From: Bacillota bacterium
GTDB lineage: Bacteria; Bacillota; Clostridia; Acetivibrionales; JANLFN01
Reading direction: 5' to 3'
Length of the DNA: 64,000 nt
NCBI GenBank assembly: GCA_023421675.1
Contig: JAEZTC010000013.1
Span: 661,054-725,053, forward strand
Positions 51,232 through 59,561 of this stretch are shown piece after piece (the first letter of the stretch is position 1; every line of letters begins with the position of its first letter). A model generated the notes under the pieces. That model did not search any database and had not been told where the DNA came from. It worked only from the letters and a program-made list of their open reading frames with translations. The translations under genes and the position numbers were made by a program.

Positions 51232-51909
51232 ATGATTAGCACTGTAAAGGATTGGAACCCAAAGCAAGCTTCATTAAAAGACCTCCTTTCGAAAAAGGAT
51301 TCTTTTAATGAAGCTATATCAATCGCTTTGGAACTGCATTCTTTTGTTCACTCATCAGAAGTATCAGACATCATTGTAAAAACATACCTTGATGAATTGA
51401 TGGAGAATCTTGATGAAAGTTTATATAAATCAATGCCCAATGTAAAAGGGTGGACAATTGCATGGAATTTATGGCATATAACACGAATAGAGGATATAGC
51501 ATCAAATATATTGATTTCCGAAAAGGGACAAGTATTTAACCAAGAATGGCAAAAAAGGATGAATGTTTCAGTTACCGATACTGGAAATGCGATGACAAAG
51601 GATGAAATAGCAGCGTTCAGTTCTTCCATTGACATGAAGGCTTTTCAACAATACAGGGACGCTGTAGGTAAACGTACCAGACAAGTAATAAAAGAACTGG
51701 AACTTCAGGAGTTAAAAAGAAAGGTTTCGCCTAATAGCCTAAAAAGAGTTTTGGATGAAGGCGGAGTTCTAGAGATTGAAGAATCCAGATGGCTTCTTGA
51801 TTTCTGGGGGCGCAAGAATGTGGCAGGACTTTTACAAATGCCGATTACACGTCACCAAATTGTACATATAAATGACAGTATGAGGTTAAGGAAAAAGTAC
51901 CAAAAATAA
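51232..51909 (+). CDS. DinB-like four-helix-bundle protein
   Basis: A 225-aa helical protein. The DinB/DUF664 metal triad is suggested by WNLWHITRIEDIASN (His, about residue 84) and a late TRHQIVHIND (two His, about 205-210). Members of this superfamily are thiol-dependent enzymes such as bacillithiol transferases, or are uncharacterised. ATG 51232 behind GGATGTGAGAA is chosen; the longer frame starts with no RBS. Its stop overlaps the terminator of the convergent rubrerythrin gene. Confidence 0.72.
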   Translation: MISTVKDWNPKQASLKDLLSKKDSFNEAISIALELHSFVHSSEVSDIIVKTYLDELMENLDESLYKSMPNVKGWTIAWNLWHITRIEDIASNILISEKGQVFNQEWQKRMNVSVTDTGNAMTKDEIAAFSSSIDMKAFQQYRDAVGKRTRQVIKELELQELKRKVSPNSLKRVLDEGGVLEIEESRWLLDFWGRKNVAGLLQMPITRHQIVHINDSMRLRKKYQK

Positions 51910-51933
51910 ATGCAGAGGGGTTACCCTCTGCAT
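51902..51933 (-). terminator. terminator of the rubrerythrin gene
   Basis: ATGCAGAGGG (51910-51919) pairs with CCCTCTGCAT (51924-51933). On the minus strand it is followed by TTTATTTTTG. Confidence 0.82.
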
Positions 51934-51947
51934 CTGCTATATATTGA

Positions 51948-52541
51948 TTAATAATTTTCAACAAATACCTCAAAATAGCTTTGCGGATGTGCACAAGCAG
52001 GGCATTTTTCGGGAGCACTGGTTCCCTCATGAATATAACCACAATTATTGCATTTCCAGTATACTTTCCCGTCCTTCTCAAAAACAGTATGGTTTGAAAC
52101 ATTTTGTGCAAGCTTTTTGTATCTTGCTTCGTGTTTTTTCTCTACAGATGCAACCAATTTAAATGCACGTGCAACTTCGTTAAAGCCTTCTTCTTCGGCT
52201 GTGTTTGCAAAGGAAGGATATAATCTTGACCACTCCTCATTCTCACCGCTTGCTGCAGCTTCAAGGTTATCAAGAGTGGTTCCCTGAGCAACAGGATATT
52301 CTGCTGTCAATTCAACCGACGCAGGCAGATTTCCTTCAAAGCCTTCCAATAAAAGCTTGTAGAATATTTTTGCATGTTCTTTTTCATTATCTGCTGTTTC
52401 TAAAAAAATATTTTTAATTTGAACAAAGCCTTCCTTGCCAGCAATTGAAGAATAAAAAGTATAACGGTTTCTTGCCTGTGATTCACCTGCAAAAGCCTTT
52501 AAAAGGTTTTCCGCGGTTTTTGTATCTCTTAAAGATTTCAT
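51948..52541 (-). CDS. rbr: rubrerythrin
   Basis: A 197-aa non-heme diiron peroxidase. The N-terminal four-helix bundle carries the EExxH diiron ligands (AFAGESQARNRY, ADNEKEHAK, AEEEGFNEVA, VEKKHEARY) and the C-terminal rubredoxin domain has CNNCGY and CPAC. It protects anaerobes from hydrogen peroxide. Full family length. Single gene; terminator at 51902-51933. Confidence 0.97.
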   Translation of the reverse strand: MKSLRDTKTAENLLKAFAGESQARNRYTFYSSIAGKEGFVQIKNIFLETADNEKEHAKIFYKLLLEGFEGNLPASVELTAEYPVAQGTTLDNLEAAASGENEEWSRLYPSFANTAEEEGFNEVARAFKLVASVEKKHEARYKKLAQNVSNHTVFEKDGKVYWKCNNCGYIHEGTSAPEKCPACAHPQSYFEVFVENY

Positions 52542-52681
52542 GTGTAAATAACCCCCATGCAGTATTTTCTAATTAATTATACCACTTAATATTTATATGA
52601 AAACATTAATTTTTTTCAATTATTTAAATTGGGTTACAGGGCAAAATACCAATAAGAATTATTATGAGGAGAATTAAAAAT

Positions 52682-53365
52682 ATGCCTATGTTAAATTCCT
52701 TTTTAAGAACTCTTGTTGCATTTGTTTTATTAATGGCTGTTTTAAGGCTTATGGGTAGAAAAGCAATTTCTCAAATGACCTTTATTGATTTTGGGGTAGC
52801 TGTTACATTAGGGTCTGTTACCGCTGATCTTGCTATAGGCAATAATCATAATGAATTGGCAGTTGCTGTGGTTCTTGTGAGTTTTGGATTGATTGTTTTG
52901 TTTATTGACTATCTTCACATTAAAAGCTATAAATTCAGAAGGTTTATTAACTCGGAACCTTTGACTGTTATAGAAAATGGTGAGCTAAATAACAAAAATA
53001 TGAGAAGAACACATTTAACCATCGCAGATCTAAATGCAGTGCTTCGTGAAAAGAATATTTTCAATATTGCAGATGTAGAATTTGCGGTACTTGAAAGTGA
53101 TGGCGAGCTTTCTGTTTTGCAGAAATCTCAAAAAAAGCCCCTGACACCATCTGATTTAAATCTTCCGACGACTTATAATGGACTTACTGCAGATCTGATT
53201 CTTGATGGAAGAATTATGAATGAAAACCTCAGCTCAGTAAACCTTGATGAAAACTGGCTTAAAAATGAGCTGAAAACACAGGGTATAGGTAATTATCGGG
53301 ATGTATTTTATGCGGGCCTTGATACTTCAGGAAAACTGTATATATCTCTAAAACATAAATCATAA
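52682..53365 (+). CDS. YetF/DUF421-family membrane protein
   Basis: A 227-aa protein with two or three N-terminal helices (about 5-22, 36-53, 60-78) and a soluble tail containing ENGELNNKNMRR and the duplicated small beta modules of DUF421. The motif RLMGRKAISQMT at about residue 22 is characteristic. Such genes are common next to sporulation and germination genes, and the ger operon follows (convergent). ATG 52682 has GGAG 10 bases upstream. Function unproven. Confidence 0.88.
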   Translation: MPMLNSFLRTLVAFVLLMAVLRLMGRKAISQMTFIDFGVAVTLGSVTADLAIGNNHNELAVAVVLVSFGLIVLFIDYLHIKSYKFRRFINSEPLTVIENGELNNKNMRRTHLTIADLNAVLREKNIFNIADVEFAVLESDGELSVLQKSQKKPLTPSDLNLPTTYNGLTADLILDGRIMNENLSSVNLDENWLKNELKTQGIGNYRDVFYAGLDTSGKLYISLKHKS

Positions 53366-53406
53366 AAAGGCGGCTTAGTAGGAGATATTCACTAAGCCGC
53401 CTTTTT
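53364..53406. terminator. bidirectional terminator between YetF and the small membrane protein
   Basis: AAAAAGGCGGCTTAGT (53364-53379) pairs perfectly with ACTAAGCCGCCTTTTT (53391-53406). It serves YetF on plus and the 56-aa gene / ger operon on minus. Confidence 0.93.
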
Positions 53407-53410
53407 AAAT

Positions 53411-53581
53411 TTATCTTCTTATCCACATGAACACTAATGATCCTATCGTACCCAAAATTGCTATGAGTATTGCCCCAGAAGAGCCAAGTTTGTTTTTATC
53501 ATCTTTCCAAAGACTTAGACCATATGTTAGTGTATGATATCCTACACCAAGAATGATAATTGCTAAAATAATGTAACGCAT
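53411..53581 (-). CDS. small two-helix membrane protein
   Basis: A 56-aa protein with two hydrophobic segments (residues about 3-20 and 35-52) separated by a charged loop WKDDKNKL. TGGAGGGTG lies five to six bases before ATG 53581. The start is 14 bases past the GerC-like stop, so it is the last gene of the germination operon. Small two-helix proteins of this kind are reported in some ger operons (GerD/GerX-like accessory); a link is inference. Confidence 0.68.
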   Translation of the reverse strand: MRYIILAIIILGVGYHTLTYGLSLWKDDKNKLGSSGAILIAILGTIGSLVFMWIRR

Positions 53582-53595
53582 TTTTCACCCTCCAA

Positions 53596-54894
53596 TCATT
53601 GTGATATTCCATGAACAGGTGATGAATTTATCATAAGTCCGGTTCTTCGAATATTAAACTCCACACTGACATTTACTTTTGCATCGGGAAAATGGGAAAG
53701 CCAGTTATATTTTTCCCATTCCTGTATTGTTGAAAAATAACCTGCGAACTTTTGTCCAAAGTGAAAAATATCCGATTTATATTGTTTTTGTACCTTGTTT
53801 ATTACTTTTACCAAATTTTCTTTGATATACTCCTCTGCTTGTTTGTTCAATTGCTGAAGTTTATTTATATTTTCATAATTTATTCGACTCTGTATTGAAC
53901 CTATATCTGCTTCCAGCCTTACTTTCAAATCTATAACGGGTTTCCCGTTTTCAAAGTGTCCCTTTACCTGTGGTGATCTACTTGGACGGGTATCCAGGAC
54001 TATTACGTCTTGGGGTGATTCCTTGTCCTTAATATCGATAATTCCAGACCTATATTGTCCGATAATCATTAAAAAGAATCTAGTTTCATACGAATCCAAG
54101 GTTCCTATCATTTTATCGCCTTCAAATACAGCAGTTCCTGCAAATTCTCTCTTAGTCACACCTTCCCTGGGTATTTCACCGGGCAAAAAACCTTTGTCTG
54201 TCACAAGAGGCGGAGATGAAGGAGCGGATGTTTCCGGGAGGAGTTTATCAAAGTTATTTACTCCTGAGTAAACAGCATAGCTTTGACCAAATGTTGATAC
54301 AATGCTAGTATAAAAATCGCCGAAAATTGCTCTTGGAAACAAGCCTGTATTTTTCACCTGAGCACCAATTAATTCCATTGATTTTGCAAGACTTTCACCA
54401 ATGTCTGGTTTATTTTCTTTAAGGTAATCTACAGCTGTTCCCTTTGTAACGATTATAGCCATAGTTCTTCTTGTATCTCTGAAACGGGCCATCGGAGCAA
54501 GATATTTTTCCACACCTTCTCTGGCAAAGGCTTCAGAAAAAATTAATTCCTTTGCGTGCATCAGTGATACTCTCCTTGATATAAACATTCCGAACATATC
54601 TATAGCTTCAAGGATAGAAGATGCATCAATTGTATGGATATTTGTCCCTGAAACTGAACTGGAACTTCCTCCTTTTTTTTCGCTATCTTGCCCCTTTTCC
54701 CCTCCTCCGCCCTCAGAACCACTTTTGTATATTGGGTACTGGATTGAAACTCTTACTTTATTGTCTATGCCTTTATCAATTCCTATTGCAAGGGCATAGA
54801 CTTCATCATCTATCTCTCTTGCATCATAACAGCCTGTAAGTGTTGTAACCAGAAATAATAATAGTATTATTATACAACTAATCCGTTTGAACAC
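53596..54894 (-). CDS. spore germination protein, GerAC/Ger(x)C family lipoprotein
   Basis: A 432-aa lipoprotein. The signal peptide LLFLVTTLTGC is followed by the lipid Cys at about 22 and YDAREIDDEVYALAIGIDKG, the conserved Ger(x)C opening. A Ser/Gly/Glu-rich linker (GSEGGGGEKGQDSEKKGGSS) lies at about 60-80. The C-subunit of a GerA-type germinant receptor sits on the outer side of the spore inner membrane. It overlaps the B-subunit gene by 17 bases. Confidence 0.93.
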   Translation of the reverse strand: MFKRISCIIILLLFLVTTLTGCYDAREIDDEVYALAIGIDKGIDNKVRVSIQYPIYKSGSEGGGGEKGQDSEKKGGSSSSVSGTNIHTIDASSILEAIDMFGMFISRRVSLMHAKELIFSEAFAREGVEKYLAPMARFRDTRRTMAIIVTKGTAVDYLKENKPDIGESLAKSMELIGAQVKNTGLFPRAIFGDFYTSIVSTFGQSYAVYSGVNNFDKLLPETSAPSSPPLVTDKGFLPGEIPREGVTKREFAGTAVFEGDKMIGTLDSYETRFFLMIIGQYRSGIIDIKDKESPQDVIVLDTRPSRSPQVKGHFENGKPVIDLKVRLEADIGSIQSRINYENINKLQQLNKQAEEYIKENLVKVINKVQKQYKSDIFHFGQKFAGYFSTIQEWEKYNWLSHFPDAKVNVSVEFNIRRTGLMINSSPVHGISQ

Positions 54895-55987
54895 TTGTTA
54901 AATCACCCCTTTTACGAAGAATCAGTGAGAACAGGAATACCAAAAGTGGTACACCATAGACAAAAATCATGCTGTATTGCCGTATAAAGAGTATATTGAC
55001 CTGAACAACTTCAGAAATTCCAGAGGGAATCATTGTTATTACAAAAAGCAGCAAAGCAAACGGAAGTATTATTGGTCTATGATTTTTGATATTGAATGCA
55101 TTTTTATATAGGTCTATTGAAAAGTAAAAAGCAGCAGATACTGCAATCAAAGATGCTATTACCCATATAAACAGGAATATTGATTCAAACCTCTGTATAA
55201 ATCGGCTAAAATATATAATTTTAGATAATTGGAATAAGCCTGAAAGATTTTCACCGCCTACACTATAGTGGAAGGCCATAAGATTACATATATAGCATAA
55301 ACTGAATATAACACCAGTACTGATAATGCTTAAAATACCTACTTTTTTAAAGGTTTTGAGCCCATGTATTGATGTAATAATTATTGCCAGTACAAAAAAC
55401 TCCTCATACGCAGAACTTCTTAGAAAGCCGATTGCTAAAGTTTTCTGAAGCCCATAACCAAGGTAGGGTTTTAAAAAATCTGGGTCATAGAATGGCGATG
55501 CTAATAAGAGAATAAGAGCCAATCCAACCAATATAGGAATAAAGACTATTTTTGAAACGCGTGCAATACCCTCCAGCCCATAATATGCTATAATTGCAGA
55601 CACTGATATAAAGCCAATCATCAATATGCTTGGTGGTGTATAAGGTAGATTGTATGCTTTTATCATTTCAATAAATTCTCTCAGGTTGGATGCAGCATAA
55701 TAAAGAAAGTATGCACAAAACCCCAGTATCAGAACCTTGCCGATGATTTTACCCATCACTACTTCAAAGATTTGTATTATATTTTTCCCGGGGAAACGTT
55801 TCATGAGCAGATACAGAAGGAAGAAGAAAAACAGGCTCGTAACACATGAAACCAGCGTTCCGTACCATGCAGCAGTACCTTCCGCCTTTATTAACACTGC
55901 AATACTAGTATAAAAGATTTTAGTAATCATTAAAATCATTACAAGACTTATAGCCTCATAGGTGCCGAATTTATCAATTTTATTCAT
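54878..55987 (-). CDS. spore germination protein, GerAB family (endospore germination permease)
   Basis: A 369-aa protein with about ten membrane helices, the APC-superfamily B-subunit of a germinant receptor that binds the amino acid or sugar. ATG 55987 follows GGAGG by six bases and overlaps the GerAA stop by eight bases; the longer frame upstream is not supported. Germinant specificity cannot be read. Confidence 0.92.
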   Translation of the reverse strand: MNKIDKFGTYEAISLVMILMITKIFYTSIAVLIKAEGTAAWYGTLVSCVTSLFFFFLLYLLMKRFPGKNIIQIFEVVMGKIIGKVLILGFCAYFLYYAASNLREFIEMIKAYNLPYTPPSILMIGFISVSAIIAYYGLEGIARVSKIVFIPILVGLALILLLASPFYDPDFLKPYLGYGLQKTLAIGFLRSSAYEEFFVLAIIITSIHGLKTFKKVGILSIISTGVIFSLCYICNLMAFHYSVGGENLSGLFQLSKIIYFSRFIQRFESIFLFIWVIASLIAVSAAFYFSIDLYKNAFNIKNHRPIILPFALLLFVITMIPSGISEVVQVNILFIRQYSMIFVYGVPLLVFLFSLILRKRGDLTSVQTD

Positions 55988-57797
55988 CTGCATCCTCCTT
56001 TCTGTTATGTTTTTTAACATTTTTATTTTTCTTGTAAAGCCATTGTCTTGATATTTTTGGCTGCCTTCTGACATCCAGCGGATTAACATTATCAGGTCTA
56101 AACTCCTGCATCCAAAGTGGTTTGCGTATTATCAGATCTCCGCCGCCTTTTACTTTTGGTGCATAGAAGGAAAGCAGGGGAACCCCAAAGGATTTTGTAT
56201 TGGCTAACAGTGTTATCAGCGTAACAAGTCCAAGGGATATGCCATAGAAACCAATGAAAGCACCTAATGCTATAAAAAACAGTCGTGTTATTCTGGCAGC
56301 AAAAGCCATACTGAAATCAGGTATTGCAAAGTTTCCAAGTCCTGTTATTGCAATTACTATAATCAGGACTGGACTTACAAGATTCGCTTGAACTGCTGCC
56401 TGACCAAGTATCAATGCACCTATAATACCGATTGTATTACCTATGATTCCGGGAATTCTTATCCCTGCCTCTCTTATAAGCTCAAAAGATATTTCCATTA
56501 CAAGTACCTCTACAATTGTAGGAAAGGGTACATTTTCTCTTGCTTTGGCAATTGCAATAAGCAGGTCGGTAGGTATCATTTCCCTGTCAAAATTTGTTAG
56601 TGCCACATATAACCCCGGTATCAGTGTTGCTACAAAAACTGCTATAATTCTTACAATTCTCAATAAAGTTCCGTACTGCCACCTTAGGGACGTATCCTCC
56701 GGTGTATGGAACATGGTTGATAATGAAACCGGTACTACAAGTGCAAATGGAGTACCTTCCGCTATAATTACAACCTTGCCTTCCATAATGTGTGAAGAAG
56801 CACGGTCAGGCCTTTCAGTTGTCAAAATGGTAGGTACAATTGACCATGGATTTTCTTCAATGAACTGTTCAAGCATTCCGCTTCCATTTATAAAATCAGT
56901 TTTCAGGCTGCTGACTCTTCTTTTAACTTCGTTAACAATGGCAGGATTAGTTAAACCGTTTATATATACAACTGCACAAAGATTTTTATTTCTTTCTCCT
57001 ATTTTTATAAATTCAGTAGTCAGACTCTTATTTTTTATAATTCTTCTAATCAAAGTTATATTTGTTCTAAGGTTTTCATTAAAAGCTTCTTGTGAACCTC
57101 TAACAACACCTTCTGTTTGCGGTTTTTCTACCCCACGTCTTTCAAAGCCCTTAGTTTCGCTGGAAATATAAAAATCACAGCCTTCAACATATAGGATTGT
57201 ATTTCCAACCAGAATGCTATATATGGTATCATCCTTTTTATCTACCTTTTCAGTCTGACTGGCTTCCAGGATGTTTTTTAAAATATACTCAAGTGTGCAG
57301 TCTCTATCCTCTTCATAATTGTTTCTCTTTAAAAGTGGCCTCAGTATAAAATCATCTATTGTTGCTTTGTCTGCCATGCCATCCAGATAAGCAATAAAAG
57401 CTTTATACTTACCCCCTGCATTAAACTCTCTTATCACAATATCTTTATTTTTTTCAGCATTAAAGGCTCTTTTCAAAAATTCAATATTTGTATCGTAATC
57501 CGTTGAGATTGATTTTTTATCTTCGTTACCATTATCTTTTTCTCTGTTACCTTTTTCATTTTTTTCGGGCTTCTTCCTTTCTCTTGATGTTACAGATACA
57601 GGTTTTTTCACATCTTTTCCTTTAAAATTGTCAGAACATTCTTTATCGGAATTGTCTGATTCTTTGATGTGAAATATTTTTTTACCTTCTATATCCATCC
57701 CTTCATTTATCTCCGGAATAACAAAGCTATAATTTTCAACCTGCTTTTTATATGAAATAATGGATAATACTTTTTGAAAGAAATTTTTCTTTGTCAT
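55980..57797 (-). CDS. spore germination protein, GerAA/GerKA family
   Basis: A 605-aa A-subunit. A long charged N-terminal soluble domain of about 330 residues includes a Lys/Glu/Ser-rich low-complexity stretch at about 60-105. The C-terminal part has five to six helices: RPDRASSHIMEGKVVI, EGTPFALVVPVS, and LIPGLYVAL (a family signature). AGGAGAAC lies before ATG. First gene of the minus-strand tricistron A-B-C. It is expected to be expressed in the forespore, but no clear sigma-G promoter was found in the 260-base gap upstream. Confidence 0.93.
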   Translation of the reverse strand: MTKKNFFQKVLSIISYKKQVENYSFVIPEINEGMDIEGKKIFHIKESDNSDKECSDNFKGKDVKKPVSVTSRERKKPEKNEKGNREKDNGNEDKKSISTDYDTNIEFLKRAFNAEKNKDIVIREFNAGGKYKAFIAYLDGMADKATIDDFILRPLLKRNNYEEDRDCTLEYILKNILEASQTEKVDKKDDTIYSILVGNTILYVEGCDFYISSETKGFERRGVEKPQTEGVVRGSQEAFNENLRTNITLIRRIIKNKSLTTEFIKIGERNKNLCAVVYINGLTNPAIVNEVKRRVSSLKTDFINGSGMLEQFIEENPWSIVPTILTTERPDRASSHIMEGKVVIIAEGTPFALVVPVSLSTMFHTPEDTSLRWQYGTLLRIVRIIAVFVATLIPGLYVALTNFDREMIPTDLLIAIAKARENVPFPTIVEVLVMEISFELIREAGIRIPGIIGNTIGIIGALILGQAAVQANLVSPVLIIVIAITGLGNFAIPDFSMAFAARITRLFFIALGAFIGFYGISLGLVTLITLLANTKSFGVPLLSFYAPKVKGGGDLIIRKPLWMQEFRPDNVNPLDVRRQPKISRQWLYKKNKNVKKHNRKEDADE

Positions 57798-58058
57798 TTA
57801 TAAGTTCTCCTATACATCCTGAAATTCTTATATAACATATAATTTGTACAAAAAGGATTTTTTAAATCTTAAGAGGCCATGGTAATTTTAGCTTTTCAAG
57901 GTTCATTTAAGTAAAAATCCAAGAATACAAATATGACAATTTGTGTTTATTAATTATTATTAGTCATCTATAATATAAGAGTAATTAAATTGCCTGTATA
58001 TTATTTACTTTTGGTGTATATAATAGTAGGATTTTTTACAATATAAATGGGGGTAATT

Positions 58059-59498
58059 ATGGAAAACATGCGTATTCTTTTTGCATCTTCAGAAGCTGTA
58101 CCATTTGCAAAAACCGGAGGACTTGCTGATGTTGCAGGGTCACTGCCAAAGGCTGTAAAAAAACTTGGACATGACATCAGGCTAATAATACCTAAATATA
58201 AATGCATTCCTGAAATATATATTAAAAATGCGGACTATGTAGGCTATACGTATGTAGATATGGGTTGGAGACACCAATACTGCGGAATATTAAAGACAGT
58301 GGTAAATGGACTTGTTGTTTATCTTCTGGATAACGAGTTTTATTTTTATAGGGATGGTCTTTATGGATACCCTGATGAATGCGAACAATTTACCTTTTTT
58401 AATAAAGCTCTTTTACAGGCTCTTCCGATAATCGGTTTCAAACCGGATATCATTCATTGCAACGATTGGCAGACAGGTATAGTTAGCCTTTTGCTTAATG
58501 CTCATTATCGTCACCTTAATTTTTTCAGCAGCATTAAGACACTTTATACAATTCACAACCTTAAATACCAGGGCATTTTTCCCAAGGAGGTTCTTAACGA
58601 GCTGTTAGGAGTAGGGTGGGAGTATTTCAAACCTGATGGAATCGAGTTTTTTGACTGTGTAAACTTTATGAAGGCAGGACTTGTGTATTCTGATGCAATC
58701 AGTTCAGTAAGCAGAACATATGTTGAAGAGATAAAGTACGACTTTTTTGGTGAAAACCTTAACCAATTGATAAGAAAAAGATCCGACAGCCTTTATGGAA
58801 TAGTTAATGGAATCGATTTCGAAGAAAACAATCCGGCAACAGATAAACGGTTGTATGCAAATTATGATTTTGAAAATCTTGCAGGTAAGAAAAAAAATAA
58901 AGAAGAACTGCAGCGGGAGCTTGGTCTTCCTCAAAAAAAGAATGTACCTGTCATAGGAATTATTTCACGGCTGGTTGACCAAAAAGGATTTGACCTAATT
59001 GCATGTGTACTGGAAGAATTATTAAAGGAAGATTTGCAGATTGTAGTTTTGGGTACCGGTGATTACCGGTATGAGGAAATGTTCAAGTCTATAGCCCATA
59101 GATATAACAAAAAGGTATCTGCCAATATTAAATATGATGGTACTTTGGCACAAAGAATTTATGCTGGAAGTGATATGTTCCTTATGCCGTCATTATTCGA
59201 ACCCTGTGGTCTTGGACAGCTTTTCAGTCTTAGATATGGTTCTGTACCTATTGTGAGAGAGACAGGCGGTCTGAATGATACAATCAAGTCTTATAATGAA
59301 GAAACTGGTGATGGCAATGGTTTCAGCTTCAAAAATTATAATGCTCACGACATGCTTTATACGATAAGAAGAGCTTTGAAATTCTACAAGAATGGCGAGA
59401 TATGGAATAATATTGTTAAAAGATGTATGCAGCAGGACTTCAGCTGGGATAAATCTGCCTGTGAATATGTTGACGTATATGATAAATTAATAAGATGA
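58059..59498 (+). CDS. glgA: glycogen synthase (ADP-glucose)
   Basis: A 479-aa GT5 enzyme that extends alpha-1,4-glucan from ADP-glucose. The N-terminal KTGGLADV glucose/ADP loop (about residue 15) is clear. The second domain has GIISRLVDQKGFD, EPCGLGQLFSLRYGS and RETGGLNDT, the GT-B donor site. ATG 58059 lies 7 bases after GGGGGT; the upstream ATG at 58047 overlaps that site. Stands alone; no glgC, glgB or glgP in the window. Glycogen reserves are known in cellulolytic clostridia during cellobiose growth. Confidence 0.95.
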   Translation: MENMRILFASSEAVPFAKTGGLADVAGSLPKAVKKLGHDIRLIIPKYKCIPEIYIKNADYVGYTYVDMGWRHQYCGILKTVVNGLVVYLLDNEFYFYRDGLYGYPDECEQFTFFNKALLQALPIIGFKPDIIHCNDWQTGIVSLLLNAHYRHLNFFSSIKTLYTIHNLKYQGIFPKEVLNELLGVGWEYFKPDGIEFFDCVNFMKAGLVYSDAISSVSRTYVEEIKYDFFGENLNQLIRKRSDSLYGIVNGIDFEENNPATDKRLYANYDFENLAGKKKNKEELQRELGLPQKKNVPVIGIISRLVDQKGFDLIACVLEELLKEDLQIVVLGTGDYRYEEMFKSIAHRYNKKVSANIKYDGTLAQRIYAGSDMFLMPSLFEPCGLGQLFSLRYGSVPIVRETGGLNDTIKSYNEETGDGNGFSFKNYNAHDMLYTIRRALKFYKNGEIWNNIVKRCMQQDFSWDKSACEYVDVYDKLIR

Positions 59499-59561
59499 TA
59501 TAACTATATATGCGCCATGCTACAACATGATAAATAACTTAAATATTTAGGAGTAATTAAT

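Noticed and set aside
56443..57171. 242-codon ORF on the plus strand
   Set aside because: Antisense to gerAA, with no RBS; a shadow of the real gene.
57798..58058. sigma-G promoter for the ger operon
   Set aside because: I searched the gap for a GnATR -35 with CATnnTA -10 at suitable spacing and found no convincing pair.
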